Shown here: one piece after another, positions 15,899 through 25,710 of the stretch
Numbering within the stretch: the first letter of the stretch is position 1
Layout of the letters: each line of letters opens with the position of its first letter
Origin: Paraglaciecola sp030730205
GTDB lineage: Bacteria; Pseudomonadota; Gammaproteobacteria; Enterobacterales; Alteromonadaceae
DNA: 64,000 nt
Direction: 5' to 3'
Assembly: GCF_052119645.1 (NCBI RefSeq)
Contig: NZ_JBGQOM010000015.1
Span: 4,251 to 68,250, forward strand
Position numbers and translations under genes: made by a program
The notes under the pieces: generated by a model
Database searches by the model: none
What the model saw: the letters and a program-made list of their open reading frames with translations, nothing else
What the model was told of the DNA's origin: nothing

Positions 15899-18871
15899 AT
15901 GTTTACAAAATCTAAATTGACCAAGTCAGTCAGCCTCGCTTTGGCTTTCGGAATGGTTTCAACAATAAATATGAGTACTTCTTTTGCTCAGGACACCGCT
16001 GCAGAAGAAAAAGTAGAGAAAATCTCTATTACAGGTTCTCGTATCAGAAGCGCAAATGCTTTATCTACAAGTCCTATTGCTACTGTCGGTGAGGTTGAAA
16101 TAGAGTTTCAACAACAAGCAGAAGTTGAGCGAGTTTTTAGAAATTTACCGGGTACCATTCCTGGAGATAACGGTAACGTTAATAACGGTACTGGCGGTGC
16201 AGCTACGGTCAACCTTCGTGGCTTAGGTTCAAACCGTAACTTAGTATTAATGAACGGTAAGCGTATGGTGCCTTACAACACCGCAGGCAGTGTTGATACG
16301 TCAACAATCCCAACCGCATTAATCGACCGTATTGATATCGTGACTGGTGGTGCCTCTGCTGTATATGGTTCAGACGCTATTTCGGGTGCAGTTAACGTAA
16401 TTTTAAAAGATGATTTTGAAGGTGTCGAGCTAGACCTAACAGGCTCTAGAACGTCTCAAGGTGATGCGCAAAGTCAGAACATAGCGCTTACGATGGGCGG
16501 AAACTTTGATAACGATAAAGGTAATGCTGTTGTTTCAGTTAGCTGGTATAACCGCGATCCATTGTTTTTAGGTGACCGTGCACTAGGTAACTACGGTATT
16601 GCAACAGGCAATGGTGCAAACTATCAGCAATTTTTAGACGGTACGCCTCCCGTACTCCCAACAGATCCTTTGTGTGGTGCTAGTACGCCTTTCGTAGTAG
16701 CCCCTGGCGGCGGTAGTGGTACGACAATTCCTACCAGAGTCGGTATTGCTGGTGTTCCTGCGGTAAGTGGTCAGTTTAGAGATGATGGAAGCTATGTTGT
16801 TGGTCCTACTTGTAGTGCTTTTAACTTCAACCCTTTCAACTATTATCAGACTCCGTCAGAGCGATATAGTGCAACGGCAACAGGTCACTATGACGTAAAC
16901 GATGATACGACTATCTATAGTACTTTTAACTTTACGAATACCAATGTTACTCAGCAAGTTGCTCCTTCTGGTATATTCGGCTCTACTTTCTGGGTGCCAT
17001 TGGCTAACCCTTTGATGTCAAGTCAAGCAAGAGACGCGCTTATTAACGGTGCGAATACCAATATTGCTGATTTAAATGCGCCAGGGTTTGAAACATGGCG
17101 TGATACCAATACCAACGGTGCAGTGGATAGTGAAGATTATTTGCTGTTGGCAATCAACAGACGTACTTCAGAATTAGGCGCCCGTTCAACAACCTTTAAT
17201 ACTGACCAATTTCAATTTGTTGCTGGTGTAGAAGGTTTTATCGGTAATGATTGGGCTTACGATATTTCAATACAACACGGTGAAACAAATCGCGTAAATA
17301 CGAATGCGGGTTACACAAACGTTGCGAATATAGCTAATGCTTTAGATACCACTGACGGCGTTACCTGTGCGGTAGGCGGAAACTGTGTGCCAATTGATTT
17401 ATTTGGTGGTTTTGGAACAATTACTCCAGAAGCTGCAGCTTATTCTTCTGCTACCGCTTTCGCCACAACTGAATATCAACAACGTGTATTCTCTGCAAAC
17501 ATCGACGGGCCATTCGACTCTGTAGTTTCACCTTTCGCGGATACACCATTAGCAATGAGCTTTGGTTATGAATATCGTGAAGAGTCGGCATTCTTCAACC
17601 CAGATGAATGTTTAAAATTAGCTCCGGCAAGCTGTCTAGGTGGCGCTGGTGGTAATTCATTACCAGTTGGTGGTTCTTTCAAAGTAAATGAACTTTTCAC
17701 CGAAGGTAAGTTTGCTGTAGTTGAAGATGCCGCTTTTGCGGAAGTACTAGAAGTTGAGTTCGGTTTCCGTCACTCAAAATATGACACTGTAGGGGAAACA
17801 AGTAGCTGGAAACTTGGTGCCGCTTGGCGTCCTGTTGATGAGCTTTTGGTTCGTGTTATGAACCAAAAAGCAACTCGAGCGCCTAACGTTGGTGAGTTGT
17901 ATGCGCCTTTAACTTCTGGTTTAGACAATGCTGAGCAAGACCCTTGTTCTGTTGCTAATGCTGCGAATATTGATGACACCTTACGTGCACTATGTATTTC
18001 TACTGGTATGACTGCTAATCAAGTCGGTGCAGTAAGTGATATCGTAGTGGGGCAAATAAACGTGTCTTCAGGTTCTAATCCGAATGCACTTCCAGAAGCT
18101 GAATCAGCTAAAACATTTACTGCTGGTGTTGTTTGGTCTCCAGAATTTGAGTCAGTTAAGCGCGCGCTAGTGTCGCTTGATTATTACGATATCGATGTAA
18201 CTGGATATATCGGTGAAAATACACCTCAAGAAGTTCTTGATGGTTGTTATGTTTTAGGTATTGCAGAGCAATGTTCATTGATTACGCGCATCGGCGGTGG
18301 TTTAACTATCTCTGGTTCTGGTATTCAAGCTTATACAACTAACCTATCGTACCTTAAAACTAGTGGTGTAGAAGCAACTTATAGCTTTGGCTTTGACTTT
18401 GAAGATTATGGCTCACTAGACTTCAGTGGTAACATCAACAAATATTTGAAAATTGACAGCTTAAGTTCTCCAGTTTCATCTGTGATTGATTGTAAAGGTG
18501 TTTATGGTACGAACTGTAATCCACAACATGATTTACGCGCATCACAGCGCGCAACATGGTCTATGGATGATGTATCAGTTTCTGTATTGTGGCGTTACTT
18601 CAGCAAGATCGAACGTGAGGCTTCCGCATATGCAGGTACCTTCGAAGCTTTCCGTGAGATACCTTCATACAGCTATTTCGATCTTTTTGCTAATTATCGC
18701 GTTAGTGAAATGCTTGGGGTAAGTTTTGGTATCGACAATGTGTTTGATAAAAATCCTCCGGTTGTTGGCGGACAAGCAGGTTCAACATCATATAATGGTG
18801 GTAATACCTTCCCCTCTACTTACGACGTATTAGGTCGTTCGTATAGAGCAACACTTAACTTTAAATTCTAA
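15899..18871 (+). CDS. TonB-dependent outer-membrane receptor (first of two)
   Basis: 990 aa from the ATG at 15899, which has GGGAGA upstream. A signal peptide (KLTKSVSLALAFGMVSTINMSTSFAQ) leads to a TonB-box-like acidic stretch (EEKVEKISITGSRI), a plug domain with NLRGLGSNRNLVLMNGKRM and DIVTGGASAVYGSDAISGAVNVI, and a 22-strand-type barrel ending YRATLNFKF with terminal Phe for BamA. It lacks an N-terminal extension for sigma-regulator signalling. The plug resembles the large proteobacterial receptors of the Alteromonadales and Caulobacter type that import carbohydrates, peptides or other large nutrients; the substrate cannot be read here. It shares a leader with the receptor at 21821 and probably uses the TonB2 operon at 25.7-30.7 kb. 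Confidence 0.93.
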   Translation: MFTKSKLTKSVSLALAFGMVSTINMSTSFAQDTAAEEKVEKISITGSRIRSANALSTSPIATVGEVEIEFQQQAEVERVFRNLPGTIPGDNGNVNNGTGGAATVNLRGLGSNRNLVLMNGKRMVPYNTAGSVDTSTIPTALIDRIDIVTGGASAVYGSDAISGAVNVILKDDFEGVELDLTGSRTSQGDAQSQNIALTMGGNFDNDKGNAVVSVSWYNRDPLFLGDRALGNYGIATGNGANYQQFLDGTPPVLPTDPLCGASTPFVVAPGGGSGTTIPTRVGIAGVPAVSGQFRDDGSYVVGPTCSAFNFNPFNYYQTPSERYSATATGHYDVNDDTTIYSTFNFTNTNVTQQVAPSGIFGSTFWVPLANPLMSSQARDALINGANTNIADLNAPGFETWRDTNTNGAVDSEDYLLLAINRRTSELGARSTTFNTDQFQFVAGVEGFIGNDWAYDISIQHGETNRVNTNAGYTNVANIANALDTTDGVTCAVGGNCVPIDLFGGFGTITPEAAAYSSATAFATTEYQQRVFSANIDGPFDSVVSPFADTPLAMSFGYEYREESAFFNPDECLKLAPASCLGGAGGNSLPVGGSFKVNELFTEGKFAVVEDAAFAEVLEVEFGFRHSKYDTVGETSSWKLGAAWRPVDELLVRVMNQKATRAPNVGELYAPLTSGLDNAEQDPCSVANAANIDDTLRALCISTGMTANQVGAVSDIVVGQINVSSGSNPNALPEAESAKTFTAGVVWSPEFESVKRALVSLDYYDIDVTGYIGENTPQEVLDGCYVLGIAEQCSLITRIGGGLTISGSGIQAYTTNLSYLKTSGVEATYSFGFDFEDYGSLDFSGNINKYLKIDSLSSPVSSVIDCKGVYGTNCNPQHDLRASQRATWSMDDVSVSVLWRYFSKIEREASAYAGTFEAFREIPSYSYFDLFANYRVSEMLGVSFGIDNVFDKNPPVVGGQAGSTSYNGGNTFPSTYDVLGRSYRATLNFKF

Positions 18872-18885
18872 AATTTAGAGAATGT

Positions 18886-18916
18886 AAAAACGGCTGATTT
18901 ATCAGCCGTTTTTTTT
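18886..18916 (+). terminator. Intrinsic terminator after the first TonB receptor
   Basis: AAAACGGCTGAT and ATCAGCCGTTTT flank a short loop and run into a T-tract, starting 15 bases after the stop codon. Textbook rho-independent form. Confidence 0.9.
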
Positions 18917-19186
18917 AATCAAAATTCGAAATCGTAATGTTGCCCTTAAGTATAAAATAATCTCATGTAAATCGTCTTTAACCTCGCTCATGTACTTACT
19001 TCACAACAGAACACTCGTCACACAAAATTGCGCTTTTATACCAATTAGTTCTCGAAACAAATCGAGTTATAATGTGAGTCTTTGACCGTCGCACATCGAT
19101 TAAAGGTAAGCGTCTAGCAAAGGCCGTCTTATAAATATCAACTAGGCAGCACACAATAATATCTTTGATAGAGACTCGAGGATATT

Positions 19187-19498
19187 ATGCGCCGACAACG
19201 ACGAACAAAAGCACAGTGGCAGCACATTCTTACTGCCCAGCAATCGAGCGGTTTAACCCCATCTGAATATTGTGTGAAGCACTGTATTCACCTCCAAAGC
19301 TTTTACGCACGAAGATGCGAGATGAATAAAAGGGCAGCGCAGCAAACTGGTAAGTTGATTAAAGTCAGCCTGCCCAAGACGCAACCTGTACCAATGACAT
19401 CTCCGTTAACAGTTGTCTATCGTGGTGTGACACTGAATGTTGGTCAAGTCGTTGAAGCCAAATGGTTAGCCGATGTCATGAAGGCTTTAGCATCATGA
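19187..19498 (+). CDS. tnpA: IS66 family accessory protein TnpA
   Basis: 103 aa, small basic protein starting MRRQRRTKAQWQHILTAQQSSGLTPSEYCVKHCIHLQSFYARR, the HTH-like N-terminus of IS66 TnpA (IS66 Orf1). The C-terminus (VVYRGVTLNVGQVVEAKWLADVMKAL) is the usual match for this family. Its stop overlaps the tnpB start as ATGA, as in other IS66 elements. It is needed with TnpB for full IS66 transposition; its exact part is not settled in the family. Confidence 0.88.
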   Translation: MRRQRRTKAQWQHILTAQQSSGLTPSEYCVKHCIHLQSFYARRCEMNKRAAQQTGKLIKVSLPKTQPVPMTSPLTVVYRGVTLNVGQVVEAKWLADVMKALAS

Positions 19499-19845
19499 GA
19501 ATGTTTGTTGAGATTAACGACATCTATCTGCACAGCGGTTTTGTGGATTTCAGAAAGTCCATTAATGGCTTGTTGGTCATAATTGAAAATGAGCTTGAAC
19601 TATCGCCCTTTAGTGATGCTATATTTATCTTCTGCAACAAAAAACAAGACAAGCTTAAAGTCGTCTATTGGGATAAAACAGGCTTTGCGCTGTGGTACAA
19701 GGTACTGCAAAAACAGCGCTTTAAATGGCTTAAAGTAGACGACTTCAAACACCTGAAATTAAGCGAACAACAGCTTAATTGGTTACTAGGTGGCTTTGAT
19801 GTCATTGGTCACAACCCGCTTCGCTACAGTGCGTTGGGCTTATAA
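19495..19845 (+). CDS. tnpB: IS66 family accessory protein TnpB
   Basis: 116 aa from the ATG at 19495, which overlaps the tnpA stop by four bases; the open frame begins earlier inside tnpA, but that start is unlikely. The motifs DIYLHSGFVDFRKSINGL and FIFCNKKQDKLKVVYWDKTGFALWYKVLQKQRF are the Orf2/TnpB signature of IS66. An 86-base gap, which the family often has, separates it from tnpC. Confidence 0.93.
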   Translation: MRMFVEINDIYLHSGFVDFRKSINGLLVIIENELELSPFSDAIFIFCNKKQDKLKVVYWDKTGFALWYKVLQKQRFKWLKVDDFKHLKLSEQQLNWLLGGFDVIGHNPLRYSALGL

Positions 19846-19931
19846 TGTTAGATCATAAGCAGCAATTAACGATCACCAATTAGTCTAAATAAAATCAACT
19901 AAATCAGTCTATTAGCGGTTAAAATTAGTGC

Positions 19932-21458
19932 ATGACTGATATCGATTCCTTGCCAGATGATCTTGTAGAGCTAAAGCGCCAATTACTAGCTGAGCGTGAA
20001 TTAACCGCTAAGCAAGCCGCCCGTTTAATGTACCTAGAAGAACAATTCCGCCTTGCCCAACAACAACGTTTTGGTGCGAGTAGTGAAGGCCATCCTGGTC
20101 AGGGTGAGTTATTTAATGAAGCCGAAAAAATAGTTGAAGTCACGCAAGATGAGTCTGAACAGCAAGACATCAGCTACACTCGAAACAGACCTAAGCGCAA
20201 ACCATTACCTAAACACTTACCGCGTGAAGTGATAGTCCATGATATTGCACAGGAAGATAAAATCTGTGATGGCTGCCAAGGTGAGTTACACAAAATAGGC
20301 GAAGATACATCTGAAAAGCTTGAGTTTATTCCCGCACAAGTCAAAGTGATTGAGCATGTACGCCCTAAGTATAGCTGCAAGGCTTGCGAACAAAATGGTA
20401 CCTGTAACCAAGTCAAACAGGCTCCAGTTCCACCCTCAGTTATCCCTAAGGGCTATGCCACCCCCAGTTTACTTAGCCAAATCATCACCAGTAAATACCA
20501 ATATGGCTTACCCCTTTATCGCCAAGAAGCCATGTTCAAACAATACGGCATTGAACTGAGTCGCAAGACCACAGCAGATTGGATGATGAGAAGCGCCGAC
20601 ATCCTGCAAATACTGTACGACAGGCTAAGGCAACACTTACTTAAACAAACCGTAATTTATGCAGATGAAACCACGATTAAAGTGGTGGGCGATAATAAAT
20701 TCAAATCCTACATGTGGTTGTATGCCACAGGCGCAGACTCGCCTGAAGGAAAACTGACCGGTACTGACATTCCCTCTATCGTGCTGTTTGACTATCATGC
20801 CAGCCGCGCAGGCCAATGTGCGGTGGAATATCTGGATGGGTATAGGGGATACCTGCAAGTGGATGGCTATGCGGGCTATCACACAACTCAAGCGACACTC
20901 GTGGGTTGTTGGGCACATGCAAGACGTAAGTTTACCGATGCTAAAACGGCCATGGGCAAACACAAAAGCGGCAAAGTAGAATGGGCATTGAATCACATTC
21001 AAAAGCTGTACAGGATTGAAATCCAAATAAAAAACAAAGCAACGGATGAGCGACTCAAAATAAGACAAGAAAAAAGCCTACCCCTGCTTAAACAGTTTGA
21101 AACATGGCTCATCAAATCCGAACAAGAGGTGCTGCCCAAAACCAAGCTGGGTGAAGCGATTCAATATTGCCTAAATCAGTGGGTAAAACTACAACGCTAC
21201 ACCCTAGATGGTCACTTACGCATTGACAACAATCGCGCTGAACGCGCTATTAAGCCCTTCGTCATTGGCCGAAAAGCATGGCTGTTCAGCCAGACCGCCA
21301 ACGGTGCACATGCCAGTGCCGTACTGTACTCCATTATCGAAACTGCCAAGACTAATGGACTGACGCCATTCAACTATGTCATGCATTTGTTAACAGAGCT
21401 GAGTAAGCCCGAGCCTAACATTGAATTGCTACTGCCATGGAATGTTAAATTAAGCTAG
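19932..21458 (+). CDS. tnpC: IS66 family transposase TnpC
   Basis: 508 aa full-length DDE transposase. N-terminal leucine-rich coiled segment (about 1-50), zinc-finger-like region with CDGCQGE and CKACEQNGTC (about 110-160), then the catalytic core with YADETTIKVV (first Asp), VDGYAGYHT (second Asp) and IDNNRAERAIKPFVIGRKAWLF carrying the Glu. The C-terminal SAVLYSIIETAKTNGLTPFNYVMHLL is the IS66 C-terminal domain. No stops or frameshifts, so the element could be active. Confidence 0.95.
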   Translation: MTDIDSLPDDLVELKRQLLAERELTAKQAARLMYLEEQFRLAQQQRFGASSEGHPGQGELFNEAEKIVEVTQDESEQQDISYTRNRPKRKPLPKHLPREVIVHDIAQEDKICDGCQGELHKIGEDTSEKLEFIPAQVKVIEHVRPKYSCKACEQNGTCNQVKQAPVPPSVIPKGYATPSLLSQIITSKYQYGLPLYRQEAMFKQYGIELSRKTTADWMMRSADILQILYDRLRQHLLKQTVIYADETTIKVVGDNKFKSYMWLYATGADSPEGKLTGTDIPSIVLFDYHASRAGQCAVEYLDGYRGYLQVDGYAGYHTTQATLVGCWAHARRKFTDAKTAMGKHKSGKVEWALNHIQKLYRIEIQIKNKATDERLKIRQEKSLPLLKQFETWLIKSEQEVLPKTKLGEAIQYCLNQWVKLQRYTLDGHLRIDNNRAERAIKPFVIGRKAWLFSQTANGAHASAVLYSIIETAKTNGLTPFNYVMHLLTELSKPEPNIELLLPWNVKLS

Positions 21459-21479
21459 GTGGGATCACCGGACGGTTAC

Positions 21480-21702
21480 CATTAAACGAAAACAGATTTT
21501 TGCAACTACGCCTTTTGATACAGTCTAGTGAAATTTCTTCTTTATTTGCCCAACTGTCTGAGAGATTTATCTATTTTTTTCATTGTTACGTTTTAGAACA
21601 CAAATTTTCAGATTGACCAAATTTCAAAACAAGTATTTTTTCTCTTTAATCAACTTTACCCATTATAAAAGCTCTCACTGACTAACAAAAGCAGAAATGC
21701 CA
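21480..21702. other. Intergenic stretch right of the IS66 element
   Basis: AT-rich DNA between the IS end and the second receptor's promoter. I see no open frame, RNA or strong repeat in it; it probably belonged to the original spacer between the two receptor genes. Confidence 0.5.
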
Positions 21703-21820
21703 TTGACCGATCAATCAATAATTGTTTACTATCAGATTGAGGCTCACTACCTTACTAATTAAAAGTCGTTAAAACGACTAAACATTCACACTATAAACTT
21801 AGTGGTCCAGGGAGATATAC
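21703..21820 (+). promoter_or_regulatory. Structured leader of the second TonB receptor
   Basis: 118 bases from TTGACCG to the ATG, the same length as the leader of the first receptor. TTGACC and TTACTA are again 17 bases apart. Hairpins GAGG/CCTT (21739-21753) and AGTCGTT/AACGACT (21764-21779) occupy the same places. In the second hairpin the bases differ from the first receptor's copy but pairing is kept. The end reads AGTGGTCCAGGGAGATATAC, nearly identical in both. Confidence 0.68.
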
Positions 21821-24754
21821 ATGTTTACATTCAAAAAGAGTATCACAGCGTTAGCTGTAGTTGCTTCATTAGGACTATCCGGAGCAGCATTTGCTTTGGA
21901 TACCGGTGGTTTAAAAATTCGAGTTACCGATGCAAGCGGTAATCCAATATCTGGGGCTTCTGTTTTAGTTAAAACGCCTGAAAGTTTAATAAGTAAAGAT
22001 GCGGTATCTGACGCAGATGGTTACGTTACTCTTCGTGGCTTAGACGCTTCTGAGCAGTATACAGTAAGTATCAACGGAGCGAACATCCAGTCTTTTGAAG
22101 CGACTAACGTTCGTGTTATAACAGGTAAAAGCCTCAACTTAAATTATGTCGTTAGCGACGCGACCAATGATATGGAGACAATTACTGTTTCTGGTAGAGC
22201 TATTGCAGCGATCGATACCACATCTGCTACGACAGGTCTTGATATTACTTTAGCAATGACGGAATCATTGCCAACAGGCCGGTCTTATCAAAGTTACCTA
22301 CAACTTACACCTGGTGTTAAGCCTAGTACAGGTGGTAACCCCTCTTCTAAATCGGGTGTTAATTATTCTGACGCTAATGGTACTGTAGGAAGTTCAACCG
22401 ACAACGTTTATTATATTGATGGCGTAAACGTCACCGACAACGTTACTGGTACGTTCGGAGGCAACATTAACTCTGAAATTATCCAAGAGCAACAAGTTAT
22501 AACAGGTGCTGTCCCGGCTAAATATGCTGGTGGTGGTGGTCTTGTATCGAGAGTAGTAACTAAATCTGGTGGTAATGAGTTTCATGGTTCAATCAATTAT
22601 TATTTACAAAATGATAGTTTAGTTAGCGACTATGACAATGAATCTAAAGCTGGTGGTGGTTTTTCTACCTTTGATACCGCGGTAACGTTAGGCGGACCAA
22701 TTATTCAAGATAAATTGTGGTTCTTTGCTTCTTACCAAATAAAGAACCGTAAAGACGATGTTACTAATCCTGAGACTGGGGAACTCTCGCGCTCTGTTGA
22801 AAATGAAAGTGATTTGGGCTTCGGCAAATTAACTTGGTTAATCACCGAAAATGATCGTTTGGTTGTTACCTATTTCAATGATCCGACTGATATCTCCGGA
22901 AGTCGGGAGTTTGATACGTTATCTAATAGAGACCGTTCAAGGACATCAGGTGGGGACAACTATAAAATTGACTATTCTCATACTTGGGATGACGTTGTTC
23001 TTAACGCTGGCTTTATGAGACATGAAGCTGAGTTGTCTGATTTATCGAAAGATAAGACCACTCGGAATGATGTTTCCTATTTAGCTAATGCAGCCACTAC
23101 AACTCAAAGTGACACTGACCTTGGTGGACTTGGCGCGGATACACTCCGTAACAGAAATAAAGAAAGTGCCTATATTGATATAGAATACTACTTGGATACG
23201 GATTTTGGTTTCCATACGATTGAAGCGGGTTACTCAAAAGAAACAAATGAGAATATAACTAATTCTGTCTATACAGGTGACTCAGCACAATACACTTCCA
23301 TAGACGATGCTGATGCAGGTGTAACATTTGCTGAATATACAGATGGTGCTGGATGGGTTGGTAACAAAGATCTTTCGGCAGATGATTCTGCTCGAATCGC
23401 CGCTGCAGTTGGCATAGATGAAGCAGACGTTGCCTCTATTGTTTTTAACAGTACAGTAGGTAACCCAACTGGTGATGTTAACGCTTATCGAATCATTCAG
23501 ACTCAACAAGCAGCATCTAAATTGGAAACCAAAGGCCAAAGCCTATACATTCAAGATAAGATTTTAGTTGACGATCTGACATTCAATATTGGGTTCCGTG
23601 CAGAAAAATGGGATCACTATGCTTCCACAGGTGCTAAGATTTTTACTTTTGATTGGGACATCGCTCACCGTTTAAGTGTTGTTTATGACATCTTTGGTGA
23701 CGGAGACTCTAAAGTTTGGGCTTTCACTGGTCGGTATTATGATCCGGTTCGTACGGACATGACATCTTTCGCTGGTAATTTAACCGGTTCTGTTCGCGAA
23801 GAACAAATATTTTATGATGGTGCTTGGCAAACCTACCGCACACGCGGCGGTGTAGCAACTCAAGATGCATTCTTTTCACCTACAACTAAGACCCCATACA
23901 CAGACGAGTACTTGTTCGGATATTCTACTAATTTGACCGAAGACACAAATGTTTCAATTACTTACACTAACCGTAAGACCAGAGACATTTTAGAAGACTA
24001 CGATTTGGGAGTTTATACGGAAGGTAACGAAGAAGGCACCGCTTTTGCTGACTCGTCGTTGGGCTTGCCACTTTCATACTTTGGTTACTCAGAAAACCCT
24101 GGCTCTAACTATGTGCTAGCTACGCTGGCAGGTGGCAAACGTGATTATGAAGGTGTTGAAATTACGTTTAACAAGCTGCGTACAGATAACTGGAACCTTC
24201 GTGCTTCTTATACCTATAACAATGCAAAAGGAAATTCAAACTCGGATGGTAATGCAGATTTGCAAGGTGATTTTTATTATCTAGACCCTCGTGCACCTAA
24301 TATGTATGGTAAACAACCAGGGAACATTGAACACTCAGCCAGAGTTTTTGGTACATACTATTTCGACAATGGTTTTGAAATAGGTGCAGTTTATAATTGG
24401 AACTCTGGGACTTTATACAACAGAGCAAATAACGTTTATTCTCGTTATTTACCTTTGCGCGAAACCGAAAGATATGACTTCGGTGGCTATAATGGTCTGT
24501 GGATTGCGCCAGGTAACTTGGCAAGTGAAAAAACACCTGCCTATGGAACATTGGATCTGAGAGTTAAATACAACTATGACTTCGCCGGAGACTACACTGC
24601 CGAGTTTTTCTTAGACATATTCAATGTCCTTGATGACCAAGCTGTGATAGAGGAAGAGCAACTTGTTGCCGGAAGTGGTTCTTTTGCTTTTGGTGAAGCA
24701 AAGGATTGGGTAGAGCCTCGCCGCTTTTATCTAGGTGCTAAATTAATCTTCTAA
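21821..24754 (+). CDS. TonB-dependent receptor with carboxypeptidase-regulatory-like N-terminal domain (Oar-like)
   Basis: 977 aa. Signal peptide ITALAVVASLGLSGAAFA, then an Ig-like CarboxypepD_reg domain (about 27-115, LKIRVTDASGNPISGASVLVKTPE and DADGYVTLRGL), a TonB box/plug with METITVSGRAI and NVYYIDGVNVTDNVTG, and a long barrel ending YLGAKLIF. This is the Oar/CarboxypepD_reg-type receptor layout common in Alteromonadales and Xanthomonadales. Substrate unknown; such receptors are linked to peptides or complex nutrients, but I cannot decide here. It shares a leader with the receptor at 15899, although the two proteins differ in domain layout, so control is shared more than ancestry. Confidence 0.93.
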   Translation: MFTFKKSITALAVVASLGLSGAAFALDTGGLKIRVTDASGNPISGASVLVKTPESLISKDAVSDADGYVTLRGLDASEQYTVSINGANIQSFEATNVRVITGKSLNLNYVVSDATNDMETITVSGRAIAAIDTTSATTGLDITLAMTESLPTGRSYQSYLQLTPGVKPSTGGNPSSKSGVNYSDANGTVGSSTDNVYYIDGVNVTDNVTGTFGGNINSEIIQEQQVITGAVPAKYAGGGGLVSRVVTKSGGNEFHGSINYYLQNDSLVSDYDNESKAGGGFSTFDTAVTLGGPIIQDKLWFFASYQIKNRKDDVTNPETGELSRSVENESDLGFGKLTWLITENDRLVVTYFNDPTDISGSREFDTLSNRDRSRTSGGDNYKIDYSHTWDDVVLNAGFMRHEAELSDLSKDKTTRNDVSYLANAATTTQSDTDLGGLGADTLRNRNKESAYIDIEYYLDTDFGFHTIEAGYSKETNENITNSVYTGDSAQYTSIDDADAGVTFAEYTDGAGWVGNKDLSADDSARIAAAVGIDEADVASIVFNSTVGNPTGDVNAYRIIQTQQAASKLETKGQSLYIQDKILVDDLTFNIGFRAEKWDHYASTGAKIFTFDWDIAHRLSVVYDIFGDGDSKVWAFTGRYYDPVRTDMTSFAGNLTGSVREEQIFYDGAWQTYRTRGGVATQDAFFSPTTKTPYTDEYLFGYSTNLTEDTNVSITYTNRKTRDILEDYDLGVYTEGNEEGTAFADSSLGLPLSYFGYSENPGSNYVLATLAGGKRDYEGVEITFNKLRTDNWNLRASYTYNNAKGNSNSDGNADLQGDFYYLDPRAPNMYGKQPGNIEHSARVFGTYYFDNGFEIGAVYNWNSGTLYNRANNVYSRYLPLRETERYDFGGYNGLWIAPGNLASEKTPAYGTLDLRVKYNYDFAGDYTAEFFLDIFNVLDDQAVIEEEQLVAGSGSFAFGEAKDWVEPRRFYLGAKLIF

Positions 24755-24780
24755 GTTAAGCTAGAACTTTAAGCTTAAAA

Positions 24781-24808
24781 GCCAGTAACTATTGTTACTG
24801 GCTTTTTT
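24781..24808 (+). terminator. Intrinsic terminator after the second TonB receptor
   Basis: GCCAGTAAC (24781-24789), a four-base loop and GTTACTGGC (24794-24802) are followed by six Ts. Clear rho-independent form, 26 bases after the stop codon. Confidence 0.92.
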
Positions 24809-24857
24809 ATTGTTGTTGTCCCATTCTGAAATACGTTGACATAAAGAGGATTTCTTT

Positions 24858-25470
24858 ATGGAAACATCAAGCAATAAAAGCGCTAGACGCTCAAAACGAG
24901 ATTACACTTTAGGCTTTAAATTGAGTATTATTGAGCTCGTAGAAAAGGGGGAATTCACCTAGAAGCAAGCTCAAAAGCACTTTGGTATACAAGGAATAAG
25001 TACTGTTTTAGTTTGGCTTAGTAAATAGGGTAAATTGGACTAGTCATCGCCATTTCAGCAACCACTTTTGCCTAAATCAAAAGAAACACCCGCCCAACAA
25101 ATTAAGCGTTTAGGGCGTAAAGCCCAAGAAGAGTTATGTCAAAACGACGTCCAGTAAACATTGGATGAAAAAACATCCTAAATTACTAAAATATAAATCT
25201 CCTATCAAACCTGAAGAGGTCTTCGTCAGCGATATAACCTATGTGCAATCAAATGAAGGTGTTCACTATTTATCATTAGTGACAGATACCTTCTCGCGCA
25301 AGATAGTGGATATCATTTAAGCAATGAAATGAAGGCGACAGATGTGGTTAAGGCGCTGAATATGGCCATCCAATATAGACACTTCGACCATGATGCAATT
25401 CAGTGTTCTGACCAAGGATTGCAAGAAGGTTCAGCATTATATCAATCAGTCCTTGAGGCAAATAGAACAA
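24858..25470 (+). pseudogene. Decayed IS3-family transposase remnant
   Basis: The frame from the ATG at 24858 reads as an orfA-type protein (METSSNKSARRSKRDYTLGFKLSIIELVEKGEFT, then KQAQKHFGI and VLVWLSK) broken by at least three in-frame stops. Past 25160 the reading frame shifts and gives an integrase core: KPEEVFVSDITYVQSNEGVHYLSLVTDTFSRKIVDI (first Asp), then, in another frame, AIQCSDQGLQEGS (second Asp). The final Glu region and the stretch between orfA and the core are missing. It is an old, dead IS3-type element lying between the second receptor and the TonB operon. Subgroup not assigned. The 240 bases to the next gene hold only a TTGACA at 25560 with a poor -10. Confidence 0.85.
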
Positions 25471-25710
25471 AAAAATACGGTATTGTGTACGTTTTGTACA
25501 CGATGTAAAAATCAATAACACAATATTCAGTTATAACTCTTCATTTGACTAACTCCGCCTTGACAATTCGCTCACATCCGTGTGAACATTCAATAGTCTT
25601 AGTCCTATTATTTAGGTTACTAAGCCCCTTAAACAACAGAGCTTTATAGCCCCTTACCGACCCAAGAAGGCGTTCGGAAAGGATTCAAAACAAGAAATTG
25701 GTTGGGAATT

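Larger units (their letters stand above)
19106..21479 (+). mobile_element. Complete IS66-family insertion sequence
   Basis: The element of about 2.37 kb has tnpA, tnpB and tnpC, all intact. Terminal inverted repeats begin GTAAGCGTC at 19106 (left) and, on the opposite strand, GTAACCGTC at 21479 (right), matching the GTAA start typical of IS66. The eight flanking bases are GATTAAAG on the left and CATTAAAC on the right, agreeing at the six central positions (ATTAAA); IS66 elements make 8-bp duplications, so this may be an aged duplication. It sits between two TonB receptor genes and interrupts no visible gene. Confidence 0.88.

Noticed and set aside
20637..21068. 143-aa minus-strand open frame inside the IS66 transposase
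   Set aside because: It is antisense to an intact tnpC with full catalytic motifs, has no ribosome site and no recognisable domain.
25560..25588. TTGACA with a 17-18 base spacer as the TonB2 operon promoter
   Set aside because: The -10 region (TGAACA or GAACAT) is poor; a promoter probably exists in this gap but this placement is not secure.
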